DNA of 64,000 nt from Thermodesulforhabdus norvegica (GCF_900114975.1 NZ_FOUU01000005.1:1-64000); one strand, 5' to 3'. Positions 33,620 through 42,720 are shown, counted from the stretch's first letter. Translations and numbers: made by a program. The notes: generated by a model not told the origin, from the letters alone.

Positions 33620-34523
33620 AATAGACGCGCATTATCCACTCAGCCAGAAGGCCGGTTGTGAAAAGGTTTATTCCAAAAAGTATTAGCAATACACCGAGCA
33701 AGAGCAACGGTCGGTGACCTATATCATATCCCAGGGCAATTTTCTGAAAGGATAGGTAACAGCATATTCCGAATCCCGTCAATATCAATGCCCCACCGAT
33801 GAGACAGAAAGCGTGAAGCGGCCTTGTCATAAATCTCTGGAAAAAGGCCATAAGTATCAGATCGGCGAATACCCGATAGGCCCTCGAGAGCCCGTATTTA
33901 CTTTGCCCTTTTTTGCGTGGGTTGTGGTTTACGACGATTTCCGCACTCTTTGCCCCTTCCATACTTAAAAGTACCGGAATAAATCTATGAAGGTCGCCGT
34001 ACAGGTTTATTTCGTCTATTGCGTTGCGACGATAGGCCCTGAGGGAACATCCGCAATCGTGAACGTTTACTCCTGTAACGGATCTTATGAGAAAATTAGC
34101 CACCATAGAGACCAGCCTGCGCGTAATCAGAGGATCTTTTCTGGATTTTCTCCAGCCGTGTACCACGTCAAATCCTTCCTCGAGCTTTGATATAAGCCTG
34201 GGGATATCCTGAGGATCATTCTGCAGGTCTCCGTCCATCGTGACGATGATGTTACCCCGAGCGTGGTTGATTCCTGCGGCGAAGGCGGCGCTCTGGCCGT
34301 AGTTTCGTCTCAGAACTACAACCCTGACAAAAGGATACCTCTGGGCAATGGTTTCCAGCAGGTCGGTACTTCCGTCATTGCTACCGTCATCTACAAAGAC
34401 AATCTCGTAGGATTTGTTCAACTGTTTGAGAGTACCGGCAAGGGCTTCGGTAAGCGGGATCAGGTTATCCTTTTCGTTGTATACGGGTATTACGACGGAT
34501 ATATCGATGGATGATTCGGGCAT
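33570..34523 (-). CDS. Family 2 glycosyltransferase, polyprenyl-phosphate sugar synthase type
   Basis: 317 residues. The GT2 domain has ISVVIPVYNEKDNLIPLTEA, the nucleotide-binding FVDDGSNDGSTDLLE, the DxD-like TMDGDLQNDPQDIP and RRNYGQSAAFAAGI. Two C-terminal helices (ALILTGFGICCYLSFQ and LLLLGVLLILFGINLF) place it with ArnC / dolichol-phosphate mannose synthase-like enzymes that load a sugar on undecaprenyl phosphate. First gene of a three-gene minus run with a flippase-like and a GT-C-like protein, so together they probably decorate a lipid, glycan or protein outside the cytoplasm. Confidence 0.9.
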   Translation of the reverse strand: MPESSIDISVVIPVYNEKDNLIPLTEALAGTLKQLNKSYEIVFVDDGSNDGSTDLLETIAQRYPFVRVVVLRRNYGQSAAFAAGINHARGNIIVTMDGDLQNDPQDIPRLISKLEEGFDVVHGWRKSRKDPLITRRLVSMVANFLIRSVTGVNVHDCGCSLRAYRRNAIDEINLYGDLHRFIPVLLSMEGAKSAEIVVNHNPRKKGQSKYGLSRAYRVFADLILMAFFQRFMTRPLHAFCLIGGALILTGFGICCYLSFQKIALGYDIGHRPLLLLGVLLILFGINLFTTGLLAEWIMRVYYEAQHKKPYRIRKILN

Positions 34524-34719
34524 ATTCCGCCCTGTAGCTTGTGAATATTTTTCCGTTTATTCTCCGGTCACTTGTGAAGAGCACGCATTGACTAATACCT
34601 GCAGGTAGATCCGGTGTCAAGAAGGCGGAAAAACTGTTGAAGGGTTTTGCGGGTGGGTCTCTGGATTGTCTCGTGGAAATTCTCTTATTGATTTTTTCGA
34701 GAGTGCAGTTTATTGGCAC
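34524..34719. other. Divergent intergenic region between GT2 and the trp operon
   Basis: No gene seen. It is AT-rich and must hold the promoter for the minus-strand GT2 run, which I cannot place with confidence, together with the upstream part of the trp promoter region. Confidence 0.5.
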
Positions 34720-34747
34720 TTGACAGCAGGAGATTTTTAAGTACTTT
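34720..34747 (+). promoter_or_regulatory. Promoter of the trp operon
   Basis: TTGACA (34720-34725) is a perfect -35. TACTTT (34742-34747), 16 bases later, is a weak -10. Transcription would begin near 34754, about 40 bases before the leader-peptide start. No TrpR-operator-like palindrome was noted overlapping it. Confidence 0.55.
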
Positions 34748-34792
34748 GAGAAAAAACGTTATCGGAATATTTGTGCGGGAGGTTTTAAGCTG

Positions 34793-34870
34793 ATGGTGAA
34801 AAGTGGGCACTTTTTCTGGTGGCGCTGGTGGTGGAACCCGGGAGGGGTCTCCCACGGGCGTCGTCCGTAA
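34793..34870 (+). CDS. trpL: trp operon leader peptide with five Trp codons
   Basis: A 25-residue reading preceded by GGGAGG ten bases upstream. It starts MVKSGHFFWWRWWWNPGG and ends in GRRP before TAA at 34868-34870. Codons 9, 10, 12, 13 and 14 are TGG (34817-34834), a density not expected by chance. It is placed before two terminator hairpins and the trp genes, the arrangement of a ribosome-mediated attenuator: shortage of charged tRNA-Trp stalls the ribosome on these codons and changes RNA folding downstream. Two Phe codons just before the Trp run add possible sensitivity to Phe, which fits a DAHP synthase being the first structural gene. Confidence 0.92.
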   Translation: MVKSGHFFWWRWWWNPGGVSHGRRP

Positions 34871-34890
34871 TGTGCCCCTGACATAGTCGG

Positions 34891-34932
34891 AAAAGCCGTG
34901 GGAGCCCCTGGTTCCCACGGCTTTTGTTTTTT
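34891..34932 (+). terminator. Attenuator terminator 1
   Basis: AAAAGCCGTGGGA (34891-34903) and TCCCACGGCTTTT (34913-34925) make a perfect 13-bp stem with a nine-base loop, followed by GTTTTTT. It is a strong intrinsic terminator located after the trp leader peptide. Confidence 0.92.
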
Positions 34933-34934
34933 GC

Positions 34935-34967
34935 AAAGGCCGTGGGTTTTAACCACGGCCTTTTTTT
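34935..34967 (+). terminator. Attenuator terminator 2
   Basis: AAAGGCCGTGG (34935-34945) and CCACGGCCTTT (34953-34963) form a perfect 11-bp stem with a seven-base loop, ending in a run of seven T (34961-34967). It lies only 20 bases before the aroF start, so its formation must be relieved for the operon to be read. Confidence 0.9.
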
Positions 34968-34983
34968 ATAAAGGAGGCAGGAG

Positions 34984-36048
34984 ATGCTCATAGTAATGAG
35001 AAAAACGGCAGATTCTGGGGATATAGAACGGGTTATTGAGGTAATCCGGCGGCTGGGCTATCAGGCCCGTCCGATACCCGGGCTTGATAGAACGGCAATA
35101 GGAATAGTCGGAAACGATCATGCCATTGACCCGTCGCCTTTTTTATCTCTGCCCGGGGTTAAAGAGGCCATACCCGTTACCAAGCCTTACAAGCTGGTGA
35201 GCAAAGAGTTCCATCCACTACCAACAATTGTCAACATTACTTCTTGTGGTCGAACTATCGGTATCGGCAACGGATCGGGACTCGTAGTTATCGGCGGTCC
35301 CTGTGCAGTGGAAAGTGAGGGGCAACTTCTGGAAACCGCCCATGCCGTAAAGGAAGCGGGCGGGCATATTCTCAGGGGAGGAGCCTACAAGCCCAGAACA
35401 TCTCCCTATTCTTTCCAGGGGCTTGGAGAAAAGGGGTTAAAAATTCTGGCCAGGGCCAGAGAAGATACGGGGCTTGCCATTGTTTCCGAGGCCCTGGACC
35501 ATGTCGTCTACGATCTGGTGGAAGAATACTGCGACATCGTACAGATCGGAGCTCGGAACATGCAAAACTTCTCTCTACTTCGGCGTGCGGGGCGTTCTGA
35601 CAAGCCCGTTCTGCTGAAAAGAGGTATGAGTGCCACGGTTGAAGAATGGCTTATGGCCGCAGAATACATAGTAAGCGAAGGTAACCCAAGGGTTATATTG
35701 TGCGAAAGGGGCATACGGACGTTCTGCAAACACAGCAGAAACACTCTCGATTTATCGGCTGTTTTGTTCCTGCTCAAGGAAACGCATCTTCCCGTCATAG
35801 TTGATCCCAGCCATGCCTGTGGTGTCAGAGATCAGGTCATCCCGCTGAGCAAGGCCGCCTGCGTAATCGGAGCTCACGGCATAATGGTGGAAGTTCATCC
35901 GGAACCGGAGAAAGCCCTGAGTGATGGTCCCCAGTCCCTGAACCTTCAGGAATTTGCCCTCCTTATGAAAGAACTCGAGAAAGTTCAGGCTCTTTGTGGT
36001 GACGAGAGCTCGGTTCCGAGAATCGGGATTTGTGCAGGTTCTGTATGA
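34984..36048 (+). CDS. aroF: 3-deoxy-7-phosphoheptulonate (DAHP) synthase, first gene of the trp operon
   Basis: Condenses phosphoenolpyruvate and erythrose-4-phosphate, the entry to the shikimate pathway. 354 residues of the class I-beta (KDO8P-synthase-like) type with an N-terminal ferredoxin-like regulatory domain (residues 1-70: MLIVMRKTADSGDIERVIEV) and a catalytic barrel: VVIGGPCAVESEGQL, LRGGAYKPRTSPYSFQGLG, VLLKRGMSATVEEW and VIVDPSHACGVRDQV. AAGGAGG precedes the ATG. The N-terminal domain is used for Phe/Tyr feedback in some homologues. Being under trp attenuation, this copy probably supplies chorismate for tryptophan. Confidence 0.95.
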   Translation: MLIVMRKTADSGDIERVIEVIRRLGYQARPIPGLDRTAIGIVGNDHAIDPSPFLSLPGVKEAIPVTKPYKLVSKEFHPLPTIVNITSCGRTIGIGNGSGLVVIGGPCAVESEGQLLETAHAVKEAGGHILRGGAYKPRTSPYSFQGLGEKGLKILARAREDTGLAIVSEALDHVVYDLVEEYCDIVQIGARNMQNFSLLRRAGRSDKPVLLKRGMSATVEEWLMAAEYIVSEGNPRVILCERGIRTFCKHSRNTLDLSAVLFLLKETHLPVIVDPSHACGVRDQVIPLSKAACVIGAHGIMVEVHPEPEKALSDGPQSLNLQEFALLMKELEKVQALCGDESSVPRIGICAGSV

Positions 36049-36076
36049 TCAACAGGAAAAGTCGAGAGGTTAATCC

Positions 36077-37570
36077 ATGAGATTAGGAGAATTTCCCGAA
36101 AGACGAAAATTCGAGGAGTTGATCAGAAATTATTCGGTTGTCCCATGTTGTCGAACCCTGCTTTTTGATATGGAAACCCCCGTATCTATTCTGGGGAAAA
36201 TATACAGAAAGGACGGAGCTTTTCTCTTCGAGAGCGTCGAAGGCGGAGAAAGATGGGGGCGGTACAGCTTTCTGGGTGTGACTCCTTATGCGCAGGTGAA
36301 GGTCTTTCGCGATCGTGTGGATGTGCTGACTTCCGACGGCCAAATTTCCCGATCTATCGATCATAGAGGGGATCCACTGTCGGTACTGCGCGAGCTTATG
36401 TCCCGATTCACGGTGCCGGAGATTTCGGAACTCCCCAGGTTCTGGGGAGGGTTCGTGGGCTATTTCTGTTACGAAATGGTTTCCTTTTTTGAGCCTGTGC
36501 CTAACTTTCTTCCCGAAGAGGAACCTCTTGCCCACCTTATAGTTCCCCAGGATTTGGTGATATTCGACCGCAGGAATCATACGGTAACACTGGTCACACT
36601 GTTTTACGGACCTTCTTCCCATTTCCCGGTTCTGGACCTGAAAAATCCATATGACTACGCCCTAGAGCGACTGGATTCTCTGGAAGAACTGCTCCACTCT
36701 GAAAAACCGCCGACTTCGGTCTCCCGGAGCGTACCGATACGGCTTGAAACCCCGATACCCCCGGAAGAATTCCGCAGTATGGTGCTGAGAGCCAAAGAGT
36801 ATATAAGAGATGGAGAGGCCATACAGATAGTTCTTTCTCAGCCCTTCGTAAGCCCCACAGCACCGGATCCTTGGCTTCTTTATAGAGTTCAGAGGTTTAT
36901 TAATCCCTCACCGTATCTTTTTTACTGCAATTTCAATTCCCGCTTTCTGGTCGGTTCGTCGCCGGAGACCATGGTTCGGCTGGAGCACGGTGTGGCATCG
37001 GTAAGGCCCATAGCAGGAACGAGACCGAGAGGAAGAAACGAGCAGGAGGACAGGCGCCTGGCCGATGAGCTCATAAGGGATGAGAAAGAAAGGGCGGAAC
37101 ACATAATGCTCGTTGATCTGGGACGCAACGATCTGGGGCGTATTGCCGAGACCGGGTCGGTTCAGGTGACCGAGTATATGACCGTTGAACGATATTCCCA
37201 TGTGATGCACCTCGTCTCTCACGTTCAGGCTCACCTGAAAAAGGGCCTTGATGCGTGGGATGTTTTCAAGGCCACCTTCCCGGCGGGGACACTCACAGGA
37301 GCTCCAAAGGTCCGGGCAATGCAACTTATAGCGGAACTTGAAGGAAGGCCTCGAGGTCCTTACGGAGGGGCGGTAGGATATGTCTCTTTTCAGGGCAATA
37401 TGGATCTGGCGATTACGATAAGAACGGCGGAGATAGCGAAGGGTGAGATCAAGGTTCAGGCCGGGGCAGGGATCGTTTACGATTCCGACCCGGAAAAAGA
37501 ACGGCAGGAAACGGTTCATAAAGCAAAAGCCATGGAACGAGCCCTAAGCCTTATATCAAATGGTATGTAG
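36077..37570 (+). CDS. trpE: Anthranilate synthase component I
   Basis: 497 residues. Makes anthranilate from chorismate and ammonia supplied by TrpG. FLFESVEGGERWGRYSFLG near residue 50 is the Trp feedback-binding motif (LLES-type, here FLFES). The catalytic domain includes IQIVLSQPF, VRPIAGTRPRGRNEQED, ERAEHIMLVDLGRNDLGRIA, TFPAGTLTGAPKVRAMQLI and QAGAGIVYDSDPEKE. All key segments are intact. A GAGAGG site lies before the ATG, 29 bases after aroF. Confidence 0.96.
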   Translation: MRLGEFPERRKFEELIRNYSVVPCCRTLLFDMETPVSILGKIYRKDGAFLFESVEGGERWGRYSFLGVTPYAQVKVFRDRVDVLTSDGQISRSIDHRGDPLSVLRELMSRFTVPEISELPRFWGGFVGYFCYEMVSFFEPVPNFLPEEEPLAHLIVPQDLVIFDRRNHTVTLVTLFYGPSSHFPVLDLKNPYDYALERLDSLEELLHSEKPPTSVSRSVPIRLETPIPPEEFRSMVLRAKEYIRDGEAIQIVLSQPFVSPTAPDPWLLYRVQRFINPSPYLFYCNFNSRFLVGSSPETMVRLEHGVASVRPIAGTRPRGRNEQEDRRLADELIRDEKERAEHIMLVDLGRNDLGRIAETGSVQVTEYMTVERYSHVMHLVSHVQAHLKKGLDAWDVFKATFPAGTLTGAPKVRAMQLIAELEGRPRGPYGGAVGYVSFQGNMDLAITIRTAEIAKGEIKVQAGAGIVYDSDPEKERQETVHKAKAMERALSLISNGM

Positions 37571-37582
37571 GGGGATCAGGAA

Positions 37583-38164
37583 ATGATAGTTCTCATCGAT
37601 AATTACGATTCTTTTACCTATAACCTTGCACAGTATCTGGGAGAATTGGGTTGTGAGCTCCGGGTTTTCAGGAATGACGAGGTGACGGTTGATTACATTG
37701 CCTCGATCAACCCACGAGCCCTCGTGATTTCTCCGGGCCCGGGAAGACCCGACTCTGCGGGAATCACCCTGGAGGCTATTAGATTTTTTTCGGGAAAGAT
37801 TCCGATCCTCGGTGTTTGCCTCGGGCACCAGGCTATAGCTCAGGCCTTCGGTGGCCGGATAGTTCACGCCACAAGAATAATGCACGGAAAGACTTCGATG
37901 ATAAGCACCGATGGGAAAACCATATTCCAGGGGTTTAACAGGCCTTTCCCCGCCATGCGTTACCATTCTCTGGTCGTGGACCGCTCGAACATCCCGGATT
38001 GCCTCGAAATTAGTGCAGAAAGCGATGACGGCGAGATAATGGCCATCCGTCACAGAGAGCACCTTACCGAGGGCATTCAGTTTCACCCGGAATCCGTGGG
38101 AACTCCCGTGGGGAAACGGATACTGAGAAATTTCTTAACCGTTCACGGCATTAACGAGAAATAA
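37583..38164 (+). CDS. trpG: Anthranilate synthase glutamine amidotransferase subunit
   Basis: 193 residues, a class I glutaminase that feeds ammonia to TrpE. VLIDNYDSFTYNLAQYLGEL starts the fold. The nucleophile Cys is in LGVCLGHQAIAQAFGG, and the His-Glu pair in GIQFHPESVGTP. It is separate from trpE and trpD, 12 bases after trpE. The same protein could also serve PabB for folate, since no other pabA is in view (inference). Confidence 0.96.
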   Translation: MIVLIDNYDSFTYNLAQYLGELGCELRVFRNDEVTVDYIASINPRALVISPGPGRPDSAGITLEAIRFFSGKIPILGVCLGHQAIAQAFGGRIVHATRIMHGKTSMISTDGKTIFQGFNRPFPAMRYHSLVVDRSNIPDCLEISAESDDGEIMAIRHREHLTEGIQFHPESVGTPVGKRILRNFLTVHGINEK

Positions 38165-38178
38165 AGAGGAGGTACAGC

Positions 38179-39198
38179 ATGTTGGTTCAGGATGTGCTTC
38201 GCCGTGTTATGGCCAAGGAGAATCTGTCGGAAAGTTTAATGGGCGAGGTTATGGAGCTGTTTTTTTCGGGAGGAGCAACGGATGCTCAGATCGGAGCTTT
38301 TCTGGGGGCTCTGGCTACGAAAGGAGAAACCTTTGAAGAACTCGCCGGAGCTGCGAGAACCATGAGGCGGAAGGCCCGAAGACTGCAGGTTCTCTCTCCC
38401 ACCATTGTCGATACCTGTGGAACCGGAGGAGATGGCGCCGAAACCTTCAACATTTCAACAACTTCGGCCTTCGTCGTTGCCGGGTGTGGCATTACAGTAG
38501 CAAAACACGGAAACAGGGCCGTATCGAGCAAGTGTGGGAGCGCCGATGTGCTGGAGGCTCTGGGGGTGAACCTCAATGTTGACCCCGAAGTCGTGGAAGA
38601 GGCGGTAGCGGAAATAGGAATAGGGTTTCTTTTTGCTCCTCTGTACCATGAAGCCATGAAACATGTGGCCAGGGCAAGAAAAGAACTGGGTGTGAGAACG
38701 ATTTTCAACATGCTGGGGCCTCTTACCAACCCTGCGGGAGCCAACTGTCAGGTGCTGGGTGTTTACGCTCCGGAGCTTACCGAGATGTTTGCCGAGGCGT
38801 TGAAGCTACTGGGTGCCAGGCGGGCTTTCGTGGTTCACGGTTACGATGGCCTGGATGAAATTTCGGTTTGTGCTCCCACCAGGGTAACCGAGTTGAACGA
38901 CGGCATGGTGCGCACTTACGAGATATATCCGGAACATTACTTCGGTGAACGGGCCGATCCCGAGGAGCTGAAAGGCGGTGATCCCGAATTCAATGCCTCC
39001 GTGATGCGCAGGATTCTCGAGGGTAAAGAGCGGGGGCCCAGGAGAAATGTGGTTCTCATAAACAGTGCCGCCGCAATCGTTGCCGCCGGTCTTGCCGGCA
39101 ATCTGGAAGAGGGTATTAAGCTGGCGGAAGAAAGTATAGACTCCGGTAAGGCTCTGGAAAAACTTGAGCGTCTGGTCGAGTTTACCTCCTCGTTTTAG
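38179..39198 (+). CDS. trpD: Anthranilate phosphoribosyltransferase
   Basis: 339 residues. Transfers phosphoribose from PRPP to anthranilate. The PRPP site is VDTCGTGGDGAETFNISTTS, and KHGNRAVSSKCGSADVLEAL with NMLGPLTNPAGANCQVLGVY complete the catalytic core. AGAGGAGG precedes the ATG, 14 bases after trpG. It ends 13 bases before the trpC start. Confidence 0.97.
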   Translation: MLVQDVLRRVMAKENLSESLMGEVMELFFSGGATDAQIGAFLGALATKGETFEELAGAARTMRRKARRLQVLSPTIVDTCGTGGDGAETFNISTTSAFVVAGCGITVAKHGNRAVSSKCGSADVLEALGVNLNVDPEVVEEAVAEIGIGFLFAPLYHEAMKHVARARKELGVRTIFNMLGPLTNPAGANCQVLGVYAPELTEMFAEALKLLGARRAFVVHGYDGLDEISVCAPTRVTELNDGMVRTYEIYPEHYFGERADPEELKGGDPEFNASVMRRILEGKERGPRRNVVLINSAAAIVAAGLAGNLEEGIKLAEESIDSGKALEKLERLVEFTSSF

Positions 39199-39211
39199 AA
39201 AGGGCATGGTC

Positions 39212-40015
39212 ATGCGAGAAGACATCTTGCGGAAGATAGTGGCCGTAAAGGCGGAGAGATTGCGAGAGGAAAAGTCCAGAATACCGGAAAGGCACTGGAG
39301 GGAACTGGCAGAAAAGAAAGCGGGAGGTCGATCGGGAAATTTTTCGGCAGCACTTCGGGCAGATCCGCAGGGCAGTCCCAGAATTATTGCCGAAGTCAAA
39401 CGGGGATCTCCGTCTAAGGGGTTGATGAGACCGGATCTTGATGTGGTTAAGACCGTTTCGGCCTACGAGGCTGGCGGGGCGGCGGCGTTGTCGGTTTTGA
39501 CTGAACGGGATTTTTTCCATGCCAGGGACGACGACTTCAGCACCGCCAGAAGCTCGACGGATCTTCCGCTCCTAAGAAAGGATTTCATGTGGGATCCTTA
39601 CCAGATTTACCAATCTGTCGCCTGGGGAGCCGATGCCGTTCTTTTGATAGTGAGAATTCTTTCGGACGACCAGCTAAAAGACCTGATTGATCTCTGCAGG
39701 GAACTGGGTGTCGACGCACTCGTGGAGACGCACGACGAGGAAGAAATCGAGCGCGCCGTAAATTCGGGGGCTTACGTTGTGGGCATAAACAACAGAGACC
39801 TCAAGACCTTCGAGGTATCTGTTGAAACGACGGTTAGACTGGCAGGCCTTGTTGATAAAAAGCGACACCTGGTCGTTTGCGAAAGCGGTATAAAATCGCC
39901 CGACGACATTCGCAGGGTAAGAGATGCCGGCGTTCACGCTTTCCTCGTGGGAGAATATCTGGTTCGTTCCGGTGATCCTGTCAGTGCTCTAAGGGCTTTA
40001 TTAGTTTCCTCTTAG
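39212..40015 (+). CDS. trpC: Indole-3-glycerol-phosphate synthase
   Basis: About 267 residues, a (beta/alpha)8 barrel enzyme that closes the indole ring. AEVKRGSPSKGLMRPD holds the catalytic Lys and the SPSKG motif. LSVLTERDFF, LPLLRKDFMWDPYQIYQS, and CESGIKSPDDIRRV are the conserved loops. I chose the ATG at 39212 (MREDILRKIV) because AAGGG is seven bases upstream; other starts at 39206 and, inside trpD, 39164 are possible but less well placed. Confidence 0.96.
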   Translation: MREDILRKIVAVKAERLREEKSRIPERHWRELAEKKAGGRSGNFSAALRADPQGSPRIIAEVKRGSPSKGLMRPDLDVVKTVSAYEAGGAAALSVLTERDFFHARDDDFSTARSSTDLPLLRKDFMWDPYQIYQSVAWGADAVLLIVRILSDDQLKDLIDLCRELGVDALVETHDEEEIERAVNSGAYVVGINNRDLKTFEVSVETTVRLAGLVDKKRHLVVCESGIKSPDDIRRVRDAGVHAFLVGEYLVRSGDPVSALRALLVSS

Positions 40016-40030
40016 ACCTTGAGGATGTCC

Positions 40031-40708
40031 ATGAAAAGAGGGCAGGGAATCTTTATAAAAATTTGTGGAATTACTTCCGTAAAAGATGCAAGGGTTTGCG
40101 TTGATGCAGGTGTGGATGCGCTGGGGTTTGTTTTTTACCCGCCGAGCCCCAGAGCGGTAACGGCAGAGACCGTAAGGTCGATAATCTCGGATGTCGGCAA
40201 TGATGTGGTGTTTTTCGGCGTCTTTGTAAAGGAAAGCCCGGAAGAGATTCTAAGAATCCGGGACATTACCGGAATCGAGGTGGCGCAACTTCACGGAGAC
40301 GAGTCCCGTGAGGTGGTGACCGCTCTCCGAAGAGAAGGCCTAAAGGTCTGCAAGGCTCTCTTCGCAAAACGGAAGCCTTTTTTCTCGGATGTGAATCTTT
40401 ATTTCTGCGATGCCTTTCTGCTGGAAGCAGGACGGAGTGGTCTTGGAGGCACGGGGGAAGAGTGGGAGTGGAGAGAAGCAAGAGAGACGACCGAGAAAAT
40501 TATTTCGGCTGGAGGTTTTGCACTTATCGCAGGGGGTATAAATCCCGAAAATGTCGGCCACGTCGTACGCGGCGTTATGCCTTCGGGTATTGATGTCAGT
40601 TCCGGAGTTGAACTCAGGCCGGGTGTGAAGGATGAAAGGAAGGTTAGGACTCTCGTTGAAAAGGTGAAAGGAGTTTTTCATGAGACTCGTCAGGGGAGTA
40701 CCGGATGA
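40031..40708 (+). CDS. trpF: Phosphoribosylanthranilate isomerase
   Basis: About 225 residues. [20 protein letters not shown] at the N-terminus has the catalytic Cys, [14 protein letters not shown] and [13 protein letters not shown] follow, and [14 protein letters not shown] with [20 protein letters not shown] is the phosphate-binding end with the catalytic Asp. The ATG at 40031 has GAGG six bases before it; a TTG at 40019 and an ATG at 40025 are alternatives. Its last 29 bases overlap trpB. Confidence 0.95.
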   Translation: MKRGQGIFIKICGITSVKDARVCVDAGVDALGFVFYPPSPRAVTAETVRSIISDVGNDVVFFGVFVKESPEEILRIRDITGIEVAQLHGDESREVVTALRREGLKVCKALFAKRKPFFSDVNLYFCDAFLLEAGRSGLGGTGEEWEWREARETTEKIISAGGFALIAGGINPENVGHVVRGVMPSGIDVSSGVELRPGVKDERKVRTLVEKVKGVFHETRQGSTG

Positions 40709-41882
40709 ACGGGGCCACTTTGGTCCCTATGGAGGCAGGTATGTGGCGGAATCGCTTATGCCTGCTTTGCTTGAGCTGGAAGAGGCCTTTTATGCGGCAA
40801 AGGACGACAGAGAGTTTCTTGATGAGTATGTCTATTATCTGACCCATTATGTAGGGCGTCCTACTCCGCTTTACTTTGCGTCCCGCCTTACGGATTACCT
40901 TGGTGGAGCCAGAATATTTCTAAAAAGGGAAGATCTTGCTCACACGGGCGCTCATAAAATTAACAACACCATAGGCCAGGCTCTGCTTGCCAGAAAGATG
41001 GGGAAAAGCAGGATAATTGCTGAAACGGGAGCAGGTCAGCACGGGGTTGCAACGGCAACGGCAGCAGCGCTCTTCGGTATGGAGTGCAGAATTTTTATGG
41101 GCACCGAGGACATAAAAAGGCAGGCTCCGAACGTCAGGAGAATGGAGTTACTGGGAGCAGAGGTTGTGCCCGTGGAATCCGGCACGGGCACCCTTAAGGA
41201 CGCAATGAATGAAGCGATGCGGTACTGGGTGACGACGGTCCGAAATACCTTCTACGTTATAGGTTCCGTCGCAGGTCCCCATCCCTATCCGGTTATGGTC
41301 AGGGAGTTTCAAAAGGTTATAGGTCAAGAGACCAGGTCTCAGATTCTTGAACAGATCGGCAGACTACCCGATATTCTCGTTGCCTGTGTTGGCGGCGGTA
41401 GCAACGCGATGGGTTTGTTTTACGAATTTCTGGAAGATCCCGTTGAAATGGTGGGTGTTGAAGCGGCCGGTAAGGGGATTGAAACGGGGGAACATGCGGC
41501 AACGTTGAATGCCGGGGAGATCGGCGTGCTTCACGGGTCTAAGTCTTACGTACTTCAGAACGAAGACGGACAGATAAAAGAGGCTCATTCCGTGTCGGCA
41601 GGTTTGGATTATCCCGGTGTGGGACCCGAACATGCCTATCTCAAGGAAATCGGGCGCGTAAAGTACACTGCAGTAAGGGACGATGAAGCCCTCGAAGCTT
41701 TCCACTTACTGGCACGAACTGAAGGTATCTTACCGGCCCTGGAAAGCTCTCATGCTCTGGCCTACGCAATGCAAATGGCGAAGACGATGGATCCAGAAAA
41801 AATTATCGTGGTGAACCTTTCGGGTAGGGGTGATAAGGATCTGGACATTGTACTGTCTGCATCGGGGAGGGCGCATTCATGA
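40680..41882 (+). CDS. trpB: Tryptophan synthase beta chain
   Basis: 400 residues. PLP enzyme that joins indole with serine. [18 protein letters not shown] is the TrpB1 N-terminus; the PLP Lys lies in [14 protein letters not shown], the phosphate loop in [15 protein letters not shown], and [19 protein letters not shown] contacts the substrate. AGGAG lies before the ATG inside trpF. Its stop overlaps trpA (ATGA), as usual for the channelling alpha-beta complex. Confidence 0.97.
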   Translation: MRLVRGVPDERGHFGPYGGRYVAESLMPALLELEEAFYAAKDDREFLDEYVYYLTHYVGRPTPLYFASRLTDYLGGARIFLKREDLAHTGAHKINNTIGQALLARKMGKSRIIAETGAGQHGVATATAAALFGMECRIFMGTEDIKRQAPNVRRMELLGAEVVPVESGTGTLKDAMNEAMRYWVTTVRNTFYVIGSVAGPHPYPVMVREFQKVIGQETRSQILEQIGRLPDILVACVGGGSNAMGLFYEFLEDPVEMVGVEAAGKGIETGEHAATLNAGEIGVLHGSKSYVLQNEDGQIKEAHSVSAGLDYPGVGPEHAYLKEIGRVKYTAVRDDEALEAFHLLARTEGILPALESSHALAYAMQMAKTMDPEKIIVVNLSGRGDKDLDIVLSASGRAHS

Positions 41883-42682
41883 GCAGGATTTCGGAGCTTT
41901 TTGAAAGGCTAAAAAAACGAAAGGAAAAGGCTCTCGTGGGATTTGTTACCGCAGGCGATCCCGATTTCGACAGATCCCTTGAAATAATTCTTGCCATGTG
42001 TCGTTCGGGAGTGGACATTCTTGAACTGGGAGTTCCCTTTTCCGATCCAACGGCCGATGGTCCGGTCATTCAAAGGGCGTCGCAACGGGCGTTGAAAAAC
42101 GGCATGACGTTAAGGCGTGTTCTGGAGCTTGCCGGTAAGATCCGTGAACAATCTGATGTTCCTCTGGTTCTTTTCAGCTACTATAATCCTTTGTTCAAAT
42201 ACGGTGCAGAAAGAATCTACCGCGCGGCAGTGGAAACCGGAATCGACGGTATGCTTGTGGTTGATCTTCCTCCGGAAGAAGCCCGCGAGTTCCTTGACCA
42301 ATGGCCGGGTAATGATATCGATTTCATTCGCCTTATTGCCCCCACAACCCCTGCCGCCCGTATAAGCGCAATCGTGAAGGATGCATCGGGGTTTATTTAC
42401 CTCATTTCGAAAACCGGTGTAACAGGAAGCGAAGGAGTGGATTACGGTGAGGTTTCTCAGATGGTCCAGCAGGTGAAAGAACGCACGGATCTTCCCGTCT
42501 GCGTGGGATTTGGTATATCCAGAGCCGATCAGGTGAAGGCTATATCCAGCGTTGCCGACGGGGTGGTTATAGGAAGCGCCTTTGTAAAGACGATTGAAGA
42601 GGGACTCGTCTCAGGTGCCGATATACCGTACCTCATTGCGGAGCAAACTCGGAAATACAAAGAAGCACAATGGTCGTCTTGA
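41879..42682 (+). CDS. trpA: Tryptophan synthase alpha chain
   Basis: 267 residues. Cleaves indole-3-glycerol phosphate to indole for TrpB. The catalytic Glu is in [20 protein letters not shown], the catalytic Asp in FVTAGDPD / [10 protein letters not shown], and the mobile loop and phosphate site in [14 protein letters not shown] and [16 protein letters not shown]. Last gene of the operon, followed seven bases later by a terminator hairpin. Confidence 0.97.
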   Translation: MSRISELFERLKKRKEKALVGFVTAGDPDFDRSLEIILAMCRSGVDILELGVPFSDPTADGPVIQRASQRALKNGMTLRRVLELAGKIREQSDVPLVLFSYYNPLFKYGAERIYRAAVETGIDGMLVVDLPPEEAREFLDQWPGNDIDFIRLIAPTTPAARISAIVKDASGFIYLISKTGVTGSEGVDYGEVSQMVQQVKERTDLPVCVGFGISRADQVKAISSVADGVVIGSAFVKTIEEGLVSGADIPYLIAEQTRKYKEAQWSS

Positions 42683-42689
42683 AAATGGT

Positions 42690-42720
42690 GACCGGCAGAG
42701 TTCTACATCTGCCGGTCTTT
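42690..42720 (+). terminator. Terminator of the trp operon
   Basis: GACCGGCAGA (42690-42699) and TCTGCCGGTC (42708-42717) pair perfectly over 10 bases with an eight-base loop, then TTT. It lies between trpA and the convergent YdbL-like gene and may act on both strands. Confidence 0.75.

Larger units (their letters stand above)
34840..34967 (+). promoter_or_regulatory. trp attenuator with serial switching segments
   Basis: A pause stem GGGAG (34840-34844)/CTCCC (34849-34853) lies at the end of the Trp-codon stretch. Segment A CTCCCACGG (34849-34857) is exactly complementary to B CCGTGGGAG (34896-34904), the left arm of terminator 1. C CCCACGGCTTTT (34914-34925), the right arm of terminator 1, is complementary with one G-U to D AAAGGCCGTGGG (34935-34946), the left arm of terminator 2. 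So A:B plus C:D would melt both terminators, while B:C plus D:E form them. The pairings were read directly from sequence; the regulation is inferred from the known attenuator mechanism. Confidence 0.8.

Noticed and set aside
34685-34991. Overlapping minus-strand reading frames of 65-83 codons
   Set aside because: They cover the trp leader and terminators in reverse; their Pro/Lys-rich sequence follows from the hairpins.
36908-37519. A 203-codon minus-strand reading frame
   Set aside because: Antisense to the catalytic half of trpE, with no ribosome site or known motif.
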